Source: a virus. Taken from it: a stretch of DNA of 24,265 nt. Numbering within the stretch: the first letter of the stretch is position 1; every line of letters begins with the position of its first letter. Location of the stretch: positions 21,199-45,463 of the IMG/VR virus record IMGVR_UViG_3300013772_000020, one strand, 5' to 3'. A model generated the notes under the pieces. The model was not told the DNA's origin, searched no databases, and worked only from the letters and a program-made list of their open reading frames with translations. Position numbers and translations under genes: made by a program. Of the stretch, positions 5,715 to 13,123 are shown one piece after another.

Positions 5715-6052
5715 AAGACGACAAGCCACTTGTGATGCGAGACGGCAAGACGTGCGCCATTGATCCGAAGACAACGGAGCGCTCGGCTATTCTTGAAATA
5801 CTCGGCTCGCTCGCGGCGCTATGCGTGCGGGCCTTCGAGAAAGATGACCTGATGAAAGAAGCGGCCAAAGACACGCGCACGCATTTTAAGAAGCTCGAAC
5901 GCTTTCTCCGAAAAGAGTGGGGTATAGTGGAAGGCGAAGCTCTGCTCGATAAGCCGATCGCTGAAGCAGAAGCCACGGCCGCCATAGTCGAAGCCGAGAT
6001 CAAGAAGATCGAAACGCCGGCATTCCTGGATGCCTTAAGAGAGATCAAATAG
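5711..6052 (+). CDS. Hypothetical helical protein ending in FLDALREIK
   Basis: A 113-residue protein (ATGA overlap start). Mostly helical and charged: A-I-L-E-I-L-G-S-L-A-A-L-C-V-R-A-F-E-K-D-D then H-F-K-K-L-E-R-F-L-R-K-E-W. An Ala/Glu-rich linker leads to T-P-A-F-L-D-A-L-R-E-I-K. That terminal peptide is nearly identical to the end of the 14747 gene 9 kb away, while the bodies of the two proteins are unrelated. It suggests a shared docking tail. Function unknown; the stop overlaps the next start (TAGTG). Confidence 0.65.
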   Translation: MKDDKPLVMRDGKTCAIDPKTTERSAILEILGSLAALCVRAFEKDDLMKEAAKDTRTHFKKLERFLRKEWGIVEGEALLDKPIAEAEATAAIVEAEIKKIETPAFLDALREIK

Positions 6053-6459
6053 TGGCCAAGTTGATCCCCATCACTATGCCCGCTTTCGTGATGTTGCTCG
6101 CCAAGGCGCAGACGGTCGGCGTGATTGGCTTTCCCGGTGTCGGCAAGACGACGCTCTGCACGTCGATCATGTTTGCCAACAAAGCAGTTATTCACACCGA
6201 CGACTATTTGAAAGAGCACACGCACGACGAGCGGCCGGCGAAGATCGTTGCCGATCTCAAGTCGCCTTATGTTGTCGAAGGCAACGAGGTGACGCGGCTC
6301 ATCACGCGCGGCCTGAAGCTCGACCTGCTAGTCTGTGTGAACAGCCCCACCGAGAAGACCAGCAAGTCGATGAACGGGCTTCGTGGCCGGCTGCAAAAGT
6401 TTCTGGCGCAGTATCCTGGCAACGTCTACGTGATCAATCCCCGCGCCGAGGTGACATGA
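6052..6459 (+). CDS. Small P-loop NTPase/kinase-like protein
   Basis: A 135-residue protein from GTG 6052 (overlap with TAG). It has a clean Walker A, G-F-P-G-V-G-K-T at residues 26-33, and a following H-T-D-D-Y-L (48-53). The latter resembles the D-D-x-x acid-base motif of small nucleoside/zeta-toxin-like kinases. The central beta strand D-L-L-V-C-V-N (~96-102) fits a P-loop fold. It is shorter than typical nucleoside kinases (~200 residues), so the substrate is unclear. It is the penultimate gene of the early chain. Confidence 0.75.
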   Translation: MAKLIPITMPAFVMLLAKAQTVGVIGFPGVGKTTLCTSIMFANKAVIHTDDYLKEHTHDERPAKIVADLKSPYVVEGNEVTRLITRGLKLDLLVCVNSPTEKTSKSMNGLRGRLQKFLAQYPGNVYVINPRAEVT

Positions 6460-6569
6460 TGCCGTGGGATCTTCGACCTCTGCAAATGCATGACGACCGG
6501 GAACTGATGAAACTGATGCGTGAGGTGGAGCGCGACCTCTACGCGGAGCTAGTCGGCGGGCCGCTCTAA
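6456..6569 (+). CDS. Short helical peptide, last gene of the early block
   Basis: A 37-residue ORF, ATG 6456 (second ATG at 6459), starting in an ATGA overlap. The sequence is one amphipathic helix (D-R-E-L-M-K-L-M-R-E-V-E-R-D-L-Y-A-E-L-V). It is followed within 4 nt by a perfect palindrome and then a terminator, so it closes the coupled chain. Unknown function. Confidence 0.5.
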   Translation: MMPWDLRPLQMHDDRELMKLMREVERDLYAELVGGPL

Positions 6570-6572
6570 ACC

Positions 6573-6590
6573 AGCTTCACCGGTGAAGCT
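6573..6590. promoter_or_regulatory. 18-bp perfect palindrome, copy 1
   Basis: AGCTTCACCGGTGAAGCT is a perfect 18-bp palindrome just after the last early gene. Its 14-bp core CTTCACCGGTGAAG recurs in a second perfect palindrome at 22496-22513. There is no T-run after it, so it is more likely a binding site for a dimeric regulator than a terminator. Confidence 0.55.
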
Positions 6591-6621
6591 GACTACGATG
6601 AATCAAATCAGTCGCTTATGC

Positions 6622-6647
6622 TGGCGCCCCATCTCGGGCGCCATTTT
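6622..6647 (+). terminator. Rho-independent terminator closing the early operon
   Basis: An 8-bp perfect GC-rich stem (TGGCGCCC / GGGCGCCA) with a 6-nt loop is followed directly by TTTT. It lies between the early block (ends 6569) and the first structural gene (6733), where a transcription boundary is expected. Confidence 0.75.
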
Positions 6648-6732
6648 GCGGCTGAATCATGAAGTCTCGCCTCACGTCAAGCTGTGTGCGATACTTGACG
6701 GCATCTAGCTTCCAAAAATCTGGATCTGCCTT

Positions 6733-7101
6733 ATGGCGAATGCCGACTTTCGCAAACCGCGTCCCATTGCGATCATGACGTGCGCGTCATCGGTGGCGAT
6801 GGGCGACCTTGTCTTCCAGTCGACGACTGCCGACAACACGGCGGTGACGGCGACGGACAATCTGACAGTGGCTCCCGTCTTCGGCATCGTCACGACGAAG
6901 CTCGCGCCGACAAGCTGTGAAGTCACCTACCAGGGCATCGTCGCGACCTCGGTCGCACGCGGCAAAGTCTTTCTTGGAACTGATGGGAAACCAACGGGTA
7001 CGGAGCCAACGACCGGCTACGTGCAGACCCTTGGTGTCTCGTTTGGCAACGGCACGATGAATTTCCAGCCTGAGCTGATCCGCGCCAAGCGCTCACCCTG
7101 A
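6733..7101 (+). CDS. Virion structural protein, decoration-type beta module
   Basis: A 122-residue, Thr/Val/Gly-rich, all-beta protein with no signal peptide. M-G-D-L-V-F-Q-S, then P-V-F-G-I-V-T-T, then V-T-Y-Q-G-I-V-A-T, then G-K-V-F-L-G-T-D-G-K and L-G-V-S-F-G-N-G-T-M. This is the strand order seen in the last ~100 residues of the 7497 fibre protein, so it is a stand-alone copy of that beta module. Such modules occur in phage decoration and fibre proteins. First gene after the terminator; the ribosome site is weak. Confidence 0.7.
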   Translation: MANADFRKPRPIAIMTCASSVAMGDLVFQSTTADNTAVTATDNLTVAPVFGIVTTKLAPTSCEVTYQGIVATSVARGKVFLGTDGKPTGTEPTTGYVQTLGVSFGNGTMNFQPELIRAKRSP

Positions 7102-7118
7102 CTAGAGGTTTAAGCAAC

Positions 7119-7475
7119 ATGCGAAAGAAGCGCACGGAAGATGATTCATCTTCGCCTCAAGTTGAGCTGACAATCGCCGAGACTCAGCCTGCCGGGTTGT
7201 CAGTGCCTGAGTGTCTGTCGCCGGATCACCTGCGGCAGATCGAGCTTGCCAGCGCCAAAGTTGAAGAGATGAAGCTGAAGAGACGGATAGCAGAGCAGGA
7301 CATTGTGATTGCCGAGCTACTCTTAGAGAGAAAGCGGCAGTCGCTTGCACAGGAAAGTGCCAATCAGCAGTCTGCTATTCGCGCACGCACAGAGCTGGTC
7401 ACGTCGTTCAAGTCCACCTACGAGATCACCGACTCCCTGGCCTACGATCCCGATACTGGAAAAATTGTACGGTAA
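7119..7475 (+). CDS. Coiled-coil protein of the structural operon
   Basis: A 118-residue protein, ATG 7119, GAGG about ten bases upstream. A polar Ser/Thr/Pro N-terminus leads into a long charged helix (residues ~40-85) with heptad character, L-R-Q-I-E-L-A-S-A-K-V-E-E-M-K-L-K-R-R-I-A-E. It sits between two structural genes, so a scaffold, chaperone or spacer role in fibre assembly is possible. No family recognised. Confidence 0.6.
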   Translation: MRKKRTEDDSSSPQVELTIAETQPAGLSVPECLSPDHLRQIELASAKVEEMKLKRRIAEQDIVIAELLLERKRQSLAQESANQQSAIRARTELVTSFKSTYEITDSLAYDPDTGKIVR

Positions 7476-7496
7476 ATCCACCAGGAGGCTAGGCAC

Positions 7497-8792
7497 ATGG
7501 CAGACCGCAAGGCTCTTTATGTCGACACGAATGGCGACTACGTCGAAGTCGGTGTTGGCACCGACAGTCTTCAAGCTCTCAGCTTCGACACCGCAAGCTG
7601 GTCGCTCACCGATGCGCTCTTGGGCGACGTCACCAACAAGATGATCAAGAGCGACGGCTCAAGAGCCTTCGCTGCCAACCAAGACTTCGGCGGCTTCAAG
7701 ATCACTGGCCTTGCCAACGGCACCGTTTCTACTGACGCGGCGACCTATGGTCAGCTTCAAGCTATGATCAATGGTCTGGACTGGAAACAATACGTCCGTG
7801 CTGCGACCACTGGCGCTCTTCCGGCCTACACCTATGCCAACGGCAGCTCTGGCGTGGGTGCGACACTCACGGCGACCGCCAATGCGGCCTTGCCGGCGCA
7901 AGACGGTGTGACGTTGGTTTTGAATGACCGCCTGCTCGTAAAGAACGAGACCGGCGGCAATGCCCCTTATAACGGTGTCTACATTGTCACGCAGGTTGGC
8001 TCGGTCTCTTTGCCCTACATCCTGACGCGGACCACGGACGCCAACAGCGCTGCGACGCTTCTCCCTGAGACGACGGTCCCCATCTCGGAGGGCACGACTC
8101 AGGCGGACTACGCCTACACCGTGACCACGCCGGGGCCGATCACGATTGGCACCACGAACATCACCTTCACCCAATTCATCGTTTCGTTGCTTCAGGCCGG
8201 TTCGGGCATCAACATCACTGGCGACATCATCTCGGCCGTCATCGACGGCACCTTGCACTTCACGGCTGGCGCGATTGGCATCCAATTCTCGACCGCCTAT
8301 AACGACCTGAAAGCCGTCTCAGCGCAAGACCTGTCGAGCACAGCTTCGGGCAAGGGCGCCTCGATCATCGGCTGGAACGACCCGAACAGCGTCTCGTCTC
8401 AGACCACGGTCGAAGGCGCTCTCGACGAGCTCTACGCTCTGGCCGGCGCACACCAGTATATCGTGGGAACGGGCGGCGTGACCAAGGGCGACCTGGTCTA
8501 CCTCTCTGGTGTGAACACCGTCAGTCCTATGCCCGTCAACGCTGCTCACGTCGCCCTTGGCTTGGCCACCGCGACCGTGGCGGCTGCCGGGAATGTCGAA
8601 GTCAAGCGCTTCGATTATATTATTCCGGGAGCGGTGAGCGGTGCGACGGTCGACCAGAAATACTACTGGGACGGCACGACTCGCACCACGACTCTCCCGG
8701 CCACCAGCGGCTCTTATGTCTGGGAGATCGGCGTGGCTGTCAACGCGACAGACCTGCTCTGTGACGTGAACTTCGTCAAGAAGAACGCATAA
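7497..8792 (+). CDS. Modular phage tail-fibre protein
   Basis: A 431-residue protein with a strong AGGAGG ribosome site. Residues ~60-80 carry the fibre attachment repeat F-G-G-F-K-I-T-G-L-A-N-G then A-T-Y-G-Q-L. Residues ~95-230 are the classic fibre module: G-L-D-W-K-Q-Y-V-R-A-A-T-T-G, D-G-V-T-L-V-L-N-D-R-L-L-V-K-N, N-G-V-Y-I-V, R-T-T-D-A-N and I-T-I-G-T-T-N-I-T-F-T-Q-F. The last ~105 residues form a second beta module (K-G-D-L-V-Y-L-S) paralogous to the 6733 protein. It is probably an adhesion or side-fibre protein. A strong terminator follows. Confidence 0.85.
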   Translation: MADRKALYVDTNGDYVEVGVGTDSLQALSFDTASWSLTDALLGDVTNKMIKSDGSRAFAANQDFGGFKITGLANGTVSTDAATYGQLQAMINGLDWKQYVRAATTGALPAYTYANGSSGVGATLTATANAALPAQDGVTLVLNDRLLVKNETGGNAPYNGVYIVTQVGSVSLPYILTRTTDANSAATLLPETTVPISEGTTQADYAYTVTTPGPITIGTTNITFTQFIVSLLQAGSGINITGDIISAVIDGTLHFTAGAIGIQFSTAYNDLKAVSAQDLSSTASGKGASIIGWNDPNSVSSQTTVEGALDELYALAGAHQYIVGTGGVTKGDLVYLSGVNTVSPMPVNAAHVALGLATATVAAAGNVEVKRFDYIIPGAVSGATVDQKYYWDGTTRTTTLPATSGSYVWEIGVAVNATDLLCDVNFVKKNA

Positions 8793-8807
8793 GCTTTCTC
8801 TCACGCG

Positions 8808-8842
8808 AGGGAGGGAGTCTTTGTTTAGGCTCCCTCCCTTTT
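8808..8842 (+). terminator. Strong Rho-independent terminator after the fibre gene
   Basis: GGGAGGGAG at 8809-8817 pairs perfectly with CTCCCTCCC at 8830-8838. The stem is extended by A-T outside and by T-G and C-G inside. It is followed by TTTT. It lies 16 nt after the fibre stop codon and 14 nt before the next start, so the next gene needs read-through or its own promoter. Confidence 0.85.
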
Positions 8843-8855
8843 GGCTTAGGCTGGC

Positions 8856-9650
8856 ATGGCGACTTCAAAATACACAGTGCTCTCGGAAGAGAAGGACGGG
8901 ACCGATCTCGCCTATCCCACCGAGCTTGACCTGAGTAGCGGCGCCAGCAACATTCTCCTGGGCGTTGCTGCCAGGATCGACGTCTTCGAGACTCAGGCAA
9001 CGGTCAATGGCACGCTGTCGCTCACGGCTACCAATAGCAGCTTTCAGTATTTCACCGGCACGACTGCTGGGCAGATTCTCAAGATGCCTGACGCGACCAC
9101 CCTGCAAAACGGGATGGTCTACGAGTTTTATAACCAATCGACGCAGACGATTGCCGTCCAGGATAGTACAGGTGCCGCTCTATTCACGCTCTCGTCCCTG
9201 TCAATCGCCTATGTACGACTACAAACCAATAGCACAGTAGCAGGCGGCTGGATCTCCTGGCAGGTTCTAACCAGCACAGTCGCCAGCGGCATTCTCAACT
9301 ACCAGGTCGTTTCGTCAACCACTTTCACGACGACATCGACGACCGCTGTCTTGATCACGGGGTTTACCGTGACACCGATAGCAGGCACTTATGCTATCTG
9401 GTTCAACGGGAATCTCAAGTCGTCATCCTCCGGATCAACCGTGACCTGCACTATTTATAAAGCTGGCGTAGCGGTTGCCGACTCCGTGCGGGACACACAC
9501 GTGGCGGCGGCCAACGCCGATGTAACTGGCGTATCCATGACAGTGGTGTCCTTTAGCGGAACTGACACCTGTGACGTGCGCGTCAACACCAGCTCGGCAA
9601 CATTGACAGTCGGTTCGCGGACGCTTCTTCTTATTCGCATGGGGCCGTAA
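8856..9650 (+). CDS. Phage virion protein, beta-rich, fibre-like
   Basis: A 264-residue protein very rich in Ser/Thr/Val/Ala, with Y-F-T-G-T-T-A-G-Q-I-L-K-M-P-D-A and I-A-V-Q-D-S-T-G-A-A-L-F-T-L in the front half. The latter resembles fibre-type repeats that describe a uniform beta prism. The second half (~155-264) looks like a jelly-roll head domain (Y-A-I-W-F-N-G-N-L-K-S, V-T-C-T-I-Y-K-A-G-V-A-V-A-D-S). Its position in the structural block supports a tail or surface protein. Exact role unknown; the ribosome site is weak. Confidence 0.65.
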   Translation: MATSKYTVLSEEKDGTDLAYPTELDLSSGASNILLGVAARIDVFETQATVNGTLSLTATNSSFQYFTGTTAGQILKMPDATTLQNGMVYEFYNQSTQTIAVQDSTGAALFTLSSLSIAYVRLQTNSTVAGGWISWQVLTSTVASGILNYQVVSSTTFTTTSTTAVLITGFTVTPIAGTYAIWFNGNLKSSSSGSTVTCTIYKAGVAVADSVRDTHVAAANADVTGVSMTVVSFSGTDTCDVRVNTSSATLTVGSRTLLLIRMGP

Positions 9651-9652
9651 GC

Positions 9653-10504
9653 ATGACGACGGTTTTTAACTACACCGTGACTTCGCCCTTCGCCGTAGAT
9701 CAGCTCGATGCCGCGATCAGGGCGAGCGCGAATATCACTATAGCTCTGGCCAATGGCTCAACGCTGCTCGGCGGGACTGCTCTCACAGTGACTTTCCGGG
9801 CAGACTTGCCTGACGACGGCACAGGTGTCGCCTCCATCACCTGCCAGCCAGCCGTGCTTGCTGCGATCGTGGCCTCCAATACGGGAGTAGGGCTGACCTA
9901 CACGCCGGCACCTATCCCTGTCACGATTCCAAGCCAGCCGGTTGACACCGATGGCTCTCCTCTAGCACGGACCAAGCAAACAACGACCGGCTGGACCTTC
10001 CAGGATCATAATTTTGAGTATCAGGCGGGAACGATCGGCAGCGTCTACTCGGTCAACTGCGCAGGCGTCGCCTTTGGCTTCGCGACGCTGAAGTTTTACG
10101 AGCTGGTCTCAGGAGTCGAGAGCCTGATCACCGGTGGCAATTTGAATCAGACCTACGTGACCACCAACGCCATTCGCACCGACGTCGTCTGGGAGATGAC
10201 CAACGACTTTGACGTGATCGAAGGCGATCTTCGGTTCTTCGACACGATGACCTCTGACGTCTATCTCTTTGCGATCATCGTGCCCGACGTGTCCTACGCT
10301 TATGGCGGCTCGCGCGAGCTGATCACTGGCGGCAAGAATCTGCGCTTTATCCGGCCGCAAGATCCGATCGTGGTCAACGGTCGGGTGAGCAAGCATTTGG
10401 TTTACAGCGCCACCTACCACACGAATAAATTTCAAATTATCCTGCGCCACGTCGCTGGCTTCGCATCCAGATTCTCGATGGCGGTTCAGCTCTACAAACT
10501 CTGA
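9653..10504 (+). CDS. Phage structural protein, unknown
   Basis: A 283-residue beta-rich protein starting 3 nt after the previous stop. The N-terminal ~95 residues repeat short strands (I-T-I-A-L-A-N-G-S-T-L-L-G-G-T-A-L-T-V-T-F). Then comes an aromatic region with D-V-Y-L-F-A-I-I-V-P-D-V-S-Y-A-Y-G-G-S and a C-terminal I-I-L-R-H-V-A-G-F-A-S-R-F-S-M-A-V-Q-L-Y. No catalytic signature. Composition and neighbours indicate a virion component; I cannot name the part. Confidence 0.6.
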   Translation: MTTVFNYTVTSPFAVDQLDAAIRASANITIALANGSTLLGGTALTVTFRADLPDDGTGVASITCQPAVLAAIVASNTGVGLTYTPAPIPVTIPSQPVDTDGSPLARTKQTTTGWTFQDHNFEYQAGTIGSVYSVNCAGVAFGFATLKFYELVSGVESLITGGNLNQTYVTTNAIRTDVVWEMTNDFDVIEGDLRFFDTMTSDVYLFAIIVPDVSYAYGGSRELITGGKNLRFIRPQDPIVVNGRVSKHLVYSATYHTNKFQIILRHVAGFASRFSMAVQLYKL

Positions 10505-10510
10505 GGGCTT

Positions 10511-10684
10511 ATGAACGACTACAGAGGCTTCAAGTATTGGCTGGTCGAGACGAAGTCGAGTGGCGACAAGGTTTGGCGCATCCAATTTCCCGACGGTGGC
10601 CACAAGACGCCGCCGCTCGTGCGCACGTCGGAGGCTGACGTCAAAGCCGACATCGACAAGCTGATCGTCGACTCCGGCTCATAG
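10511..10684 (+). CDS. Small conserved-looking protein in the structural operon
   Basis: A 57-residue ORF with GAGGG four bases before ATG 10511. Sequence: F-K-Y-W-L-V-E-T-K, V-W-R-I-Q-F-P-D-G-G-H-K-T and a C-terminal helix E-A-D-V-K-A-D-I-D-K-L-I. This suggests beta-beta-alpha, as in small beta-hairpin DNA/protein-binding domains. Role unknown. It is followed by a 63-bp AT-richer gap before the next gene; no convincing promoter could be defined there. Confidence 0.6.
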   Translation: MNDYRGFKYWLVETKSSGDKVWRIQFPDGGHKTPPLVRTSEADVKADIDKLIVDSGS

Positions 10685-10747
10685 CTTCTTTCCAAGGGCC
10701 AGGTATTTGTGCTTAACTACAGTAAATAATGGAATCTTGGGGACCTG

Positions 10748-11314
10748 ATGGGGATCGAGGCTGCGGTCGGCGTGCCAGCGCCGCTTTCTTTTACTACCCC
10801 AGATGGGAATACGTCTCTGGGCGTGCGTGCCTACGTGCAGCAGCTTGATGGCACCGACCTTGGCTTCGTCACGGTGCCGCATATGGCGCGAGGCCGCTAC
10901 ACGGCGCCCTACACCTTCGGCGTCCCGGGCGTCTTCATGGTCGACTTCATCCCCTACGTCGACACCTCATTCGCTGCCGAAGACGTGACCTACACGCGAC
11001 GCACCGACATCTTCGACGTTCGTCCTGACGTGTGGGATGAGCCGACGGCGCAGCATCAGGCGCCTGGCACCTTCGGTGCCGCCGTAGTGAGCCCGCAAAT
11101 AATCAGAGAGGCCATCGCTGTCGCGGTGGATGCCGACGTGCTGACGGTCATAGTCGAAAGCGACGTGCTGACGGTCGCAGTCGAAGATCAAGAGACGACG
11201 GCTTTGGCAGAAGAGCCTGCCGAGCTGACTGGTGTTGTCGACGAGGGTGCGGTCGAGGCGACCGTTGAGGACGATGGATTCACTGTCACGACCGACGAAG
11301 AGGAGACGACCTGA
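10748..11314 (+). CDS. Structural protein with an acidic repeat tail
   Basis: A 188-residue protein with GGGGA before ATG 10748. Residues 1-95 are a beta domain (L-S-F-T-T-P-D-G-N-T-S-L-G-V-R-A-Y-V, P-Y-T-F-G-V-P-G-V-F-M-V-D-F), Ig-like in pattern. Residues ~120-188 are a highly acidic Val/Glu/Thr tail containing D-V-L-T-V-I-V-E-S and D-V-L-T-V-A-V-E-D in tandem (9-residue period). The stop overlaps the next start as TGATG, so both are likely made together. Function unknown. Confidence 0.6.
   Translation: MGIEAAVGVPAPLSFTTPDGNTSLGVRAYVQQLDGTDLGFVTVPHMARGRYTAPYTFGVPGVFMVDFIPYVDTSFAAEDVTYTRRTDIFDVRPDVWDEPTAQHQAPGTFGAAVVSPQIIREAIAVAVDADVLTVIVESDVLTVAVEDQETTALAEEPAELTGVVDEGAVEATVEDDGFTVTTDEEETT
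11134..11176 (+). repeat. Tandem 27-bp repeat inside a coding region
   Basis: CGACGTGCTGACGGTC occurs at 11134-11149 and again, identical, at 11161-11176. The 27-bp offset equals nine codons, so the repeat is in frame and encodes repeated D-V-L-T-V. It suggests recent internal duplication in the acidic tail. Confidence 0.6.
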
Positions 11315-11976
11315 TGGGTGCCGCGAATATTCTCCAGGGCAAGGATGCCAGTTTCCGTCTCTTCGTCACCGACGCCGACGGCCATCCGGTTGACTTGACG
11401 GGCTGGACGATGATCCGCCTGCGCATGGCCGCCGACAGCGGCTATATCGAAAAGTTGGCGCCGCTCACTGATGCCGTGAACGCGCAGCAGACGGTGATCT
11501 TCGCTGGCGGCCCGCCGAGCGCTGGCACCTTCAGCTTTGGCTTCAACGGCACGACCTCTTTCGCCTTGGCGTATTCGTCAACCGCAGTCGACGTGCAGAC
11601 CGCCTTTCGCGCCTCAAGCGGTTTGCGTGACGTGACCGTCGGCGGCAACTTCAACGGTTTCATCTTTAACTTTGTTGGCGCCGACGGTGCGCGCGTGCAG
11701 CCGGCCATCACGGTGGCAAACAGCAGCCTGGTGAACGGATCGACGGCACTGACGCCGTCGGTTAGCTACGACGTCGTAGGCGTGCCGCAGTCGGGTATCG
11801 ACGTCGTCAACATCAGCCAGGGCGCGCTCAACGTTTACCTGAGCGAGGGCGACACGCTGGCGCTGACAGTCGGCACGAACCAGGACATGGACCTGCTGGT
11901 CCGCATCGGCTCGAAGGATCTCAACATCCCTTTGATCAAAGGGATGATCAACGTCACGGAAAACCCATTCGTGTGA
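11314..11976 (+). CDS. BppU-N-like baseplate/fibre-type protein
   Basis: A 220-residue protein starting in a TGATG overlap. The first ~45 residues, G-K-D-A-S-F-R-L-F-V-T-D-A-D-G-H-P-V-D-L-T-G-W-T-M-I-R-L-R, match the look of the beta-sandwich N-terminal domain of baseplate upper (BppU-type) proteins, which plugs receptor-binding components into the baseplate. The middle (~65-150) is a Gly/Phe/Ser beta region that may be an inserted domain. The C-terminus returns to a D-T-L-A-L-T-V-G-T-N-Q-D-M-D strand pattern. The family call is by motif only. Confidence 0.6.
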   Translation: MGAANILQGKDASFRLFVTDADGHPVDLTGWTMIRLRMAADSGYIEKLAPLTDAVNAQQTVIFAGGPPSAGTFSFGFNGTTSFALAYSSTAVDVQTAFRASSGLRDVTVGGNFNGFIFNFVGADGARVQPAITVANSSLVNGSTALTPSVSYDVVGVPQSGIDVVNISQGALNVYLSEGDTLALTVGTNQDMDLLVRIGSKDLNIPLIKGMINVTENPFV

Positions 11977-11983
11977 GGTTGTC

Positions 11984-12352
11984 ATGCTGAGCGCTCTCAA
12001 GTCTCTTCACGAGAAGATCATCGGCAAGGTCCCATCCGGCGCCAAGCGCTCATCGCATTGGCCGAGTGTGAGGAAGCTCTTCCTCGCAGATGAGCCGGAG
12101 TGCGCCGCGTGCGGTGGGGCGAAGAAACTTGAGGTCCATCATAAGAAACCATTTCACTTGCAGCCGGATCTGGAGTTAGATCCAAAGAATCTAATTACGT
12201 TATGCGAAGCGGGGACAGGCGGCATCAATTGCCACTTGGCGATCGGCCATCTCGGGGACTTCAAAAAGTTCAACCCGAACGTGGAAGACGATGCTGCCGC
12301 CTGGAAGGCGAAGCGTGCAGGAGCCCCCAAAAGCCTCGACAGCGCCGCTTGA
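11984..12352 (+). CDS. HNH endonuclease, packaging-associated type
   Basis: A 122-residue HNH nuclease; GAGGT upstream of ATG 11984. Metal-site and catalytic elements are C40-x2-C43, L-E-V-H52-H53-K-K-P-F, N69 in P-K-N-L-I-T-L-C74, then C83-H84 and G-H89-L-G-D-F-K-K-F-N-P-N. This N-C-H-x5-G-H-x-x-D-F ending is common in phage HNH proteins. These make a metal-dependent nick or cut in DNA and, next to the large terminase, are known to support cos-type packaging. TerL lies about 0.8 kb downstream. High confidence in the domain, moderate in the role. Confidence 0.85.
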   Translation: MLSALKSLHEKIIGKVPSGAKRSSHWPSVRKLFLADEPECAACGGAKKLEVHHKKPFHLQPDLELDPKNLITLCEAGTGGINCHLAIGHLGDFKKFNPNVEDDAAAWKAKRAGAPKSLDSAA

Positions 12353-12512
12353 GTATCGCGGCTGGTGCTATGAGCCAATCGGTTTTGAGAGCGGACGCCA
12401 GCGCTACCGTTTCACCATGCCCGACGGAAGAACCCTACACATGCCGTGCGCCGACGACTTTGAGATCAGGCAATTCATTGAGTCCATGCAAAGTGAGCTA
12501 AGGGGACTTTGA
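12315..12512 (+). CDS. Small conserved-looking protein
   Basis: A 65-residue protein if begun at GTG 12315, which has GGAAGG upstream; it overlaps the HNH gene by 38 nt. ATG 12291 is an alternative that adds eight residues. The core Y-R-G-W-C-Y-E-P-I-G-F-E-S-G-R-Q-R-Y-R-F and T-L-H-M-P-C-A-D-D-F-E is a small beta sheet, followed by a helix (I-R-Q-F-I-E-S-M). No function recognised. The stop overlaps the peptidase start (TGATG). Confidence 0.55.
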   Translation: MQEPPKASTAPLEYRGWCYEPIGFESGRQRYRFTMPDGRTLHMPCADDFEIRQFIESMQSELRGL

Positions 12513-13123
12513 TGTCAGCAACACTCGATTTGATTCGTCGGAAGCTGCTCGATGCCCTGACGCCTGTCGTCAAGCAAGTCGGGCAAACGCATATGCCCTA
12601 CACGCACAAGCTCGTGACCGGCGTCGACTACTTCGCCGTGCAAAAGCTGATCAGGCCCGGCATGGTTTGGCTCACCCACACAGAGGGCGAGGCATCGACG
12701 CTGCTGATCCCGGGCTTCTTCACCCACGCCGCCATGGCGATCGACGAGAAGTCCGTTGTGCAGGCCACCGGCGCCTCTGGTGTCGCGGTCGCCGATCTCG
12801 TCAGCTTCATGCTGTCGAAGGACTACGTCGTGCTGCTGCGCCCAACGTTTGCCACCGACGTGCAGATGAGCGTGGCGGCAGCTTGGGCAGCGAAGCAAGT
12901 CGGTGCGCCCTACGACTACGAGTTTGGCATGAATGTGAAAGCGTTTTACTGCTCAGAGCTGGTGTGGGCGAGCTACCGCGACACGATCGGCGACAGCGTG
13001 CCGTTTGTGATGACCGAGGAGCTTGGCGTCCGGACGGTCTCACCCGACTCTATCTGGCAGGACAAAGGCAAGTTTGAAACCGTGTGGCAATCGGCATCGT
13101 GTGTCGGGAGGCGTCTAGTCTAG
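12512..13123 (+). CDS. YiiX/NlpC-P60-like papain-fold peptidase
   Basis: A 203-residue protein; ATG 12512 in a TGATG overlap, AAGGGG upstream. It has the circularly permuted papain order: a hydrophobic F-F-T-H72-A-A-M-A-I-D with the catalytic His first, then Y-D-Y-E-F-G-M-N-V-K-A-F-Y-C147-S-E-L-V-W with the nucleophile Cys in a helix start. This is the arrangement of YiiX/YebB-like peptidases (Peptidase_C92), which act on peptides, amides or acyl groups. In a phage packaging/structural cluster it may cleave cell wall or process a virion protein. The substrate is inference. Confidence 0.7.
   Translation: MSATLDLIRRKLLDALTPVVKQVGQTHMPYTHKLVTGVDYFAVQKLIRPGMVWLTHTEGEASTLLIPGFFTHAAMAIDEKSVVQATGASGVAVADLVSFMLSKDYVVLLRPTFATDVQMSVAAAWAAKQVGAPYDYEFGMNVKAFYCSELVWASYRDTIGDSVPFVMTEELGVRTVSPDSIWQDKGKFETVWQSASCVGRRLV

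Noticed and set aside
6695-6723. Possible sigma-70 promoter with TTGACG as -35
   Set aside because: The element 17 bp downstream (ATCTGG) is not a credible -10, and the start site would fall almost at the ATG.
6659-6780. Short ATG ORF before the first structural gene
   Set aside because: About 40 codons, no ribosome site, and overlaps the 6733 gene out of frame.
7659-8285. 208-codon minus-strand open frame
   Set aside because: Antisense to the clearly recognisable fibre module.
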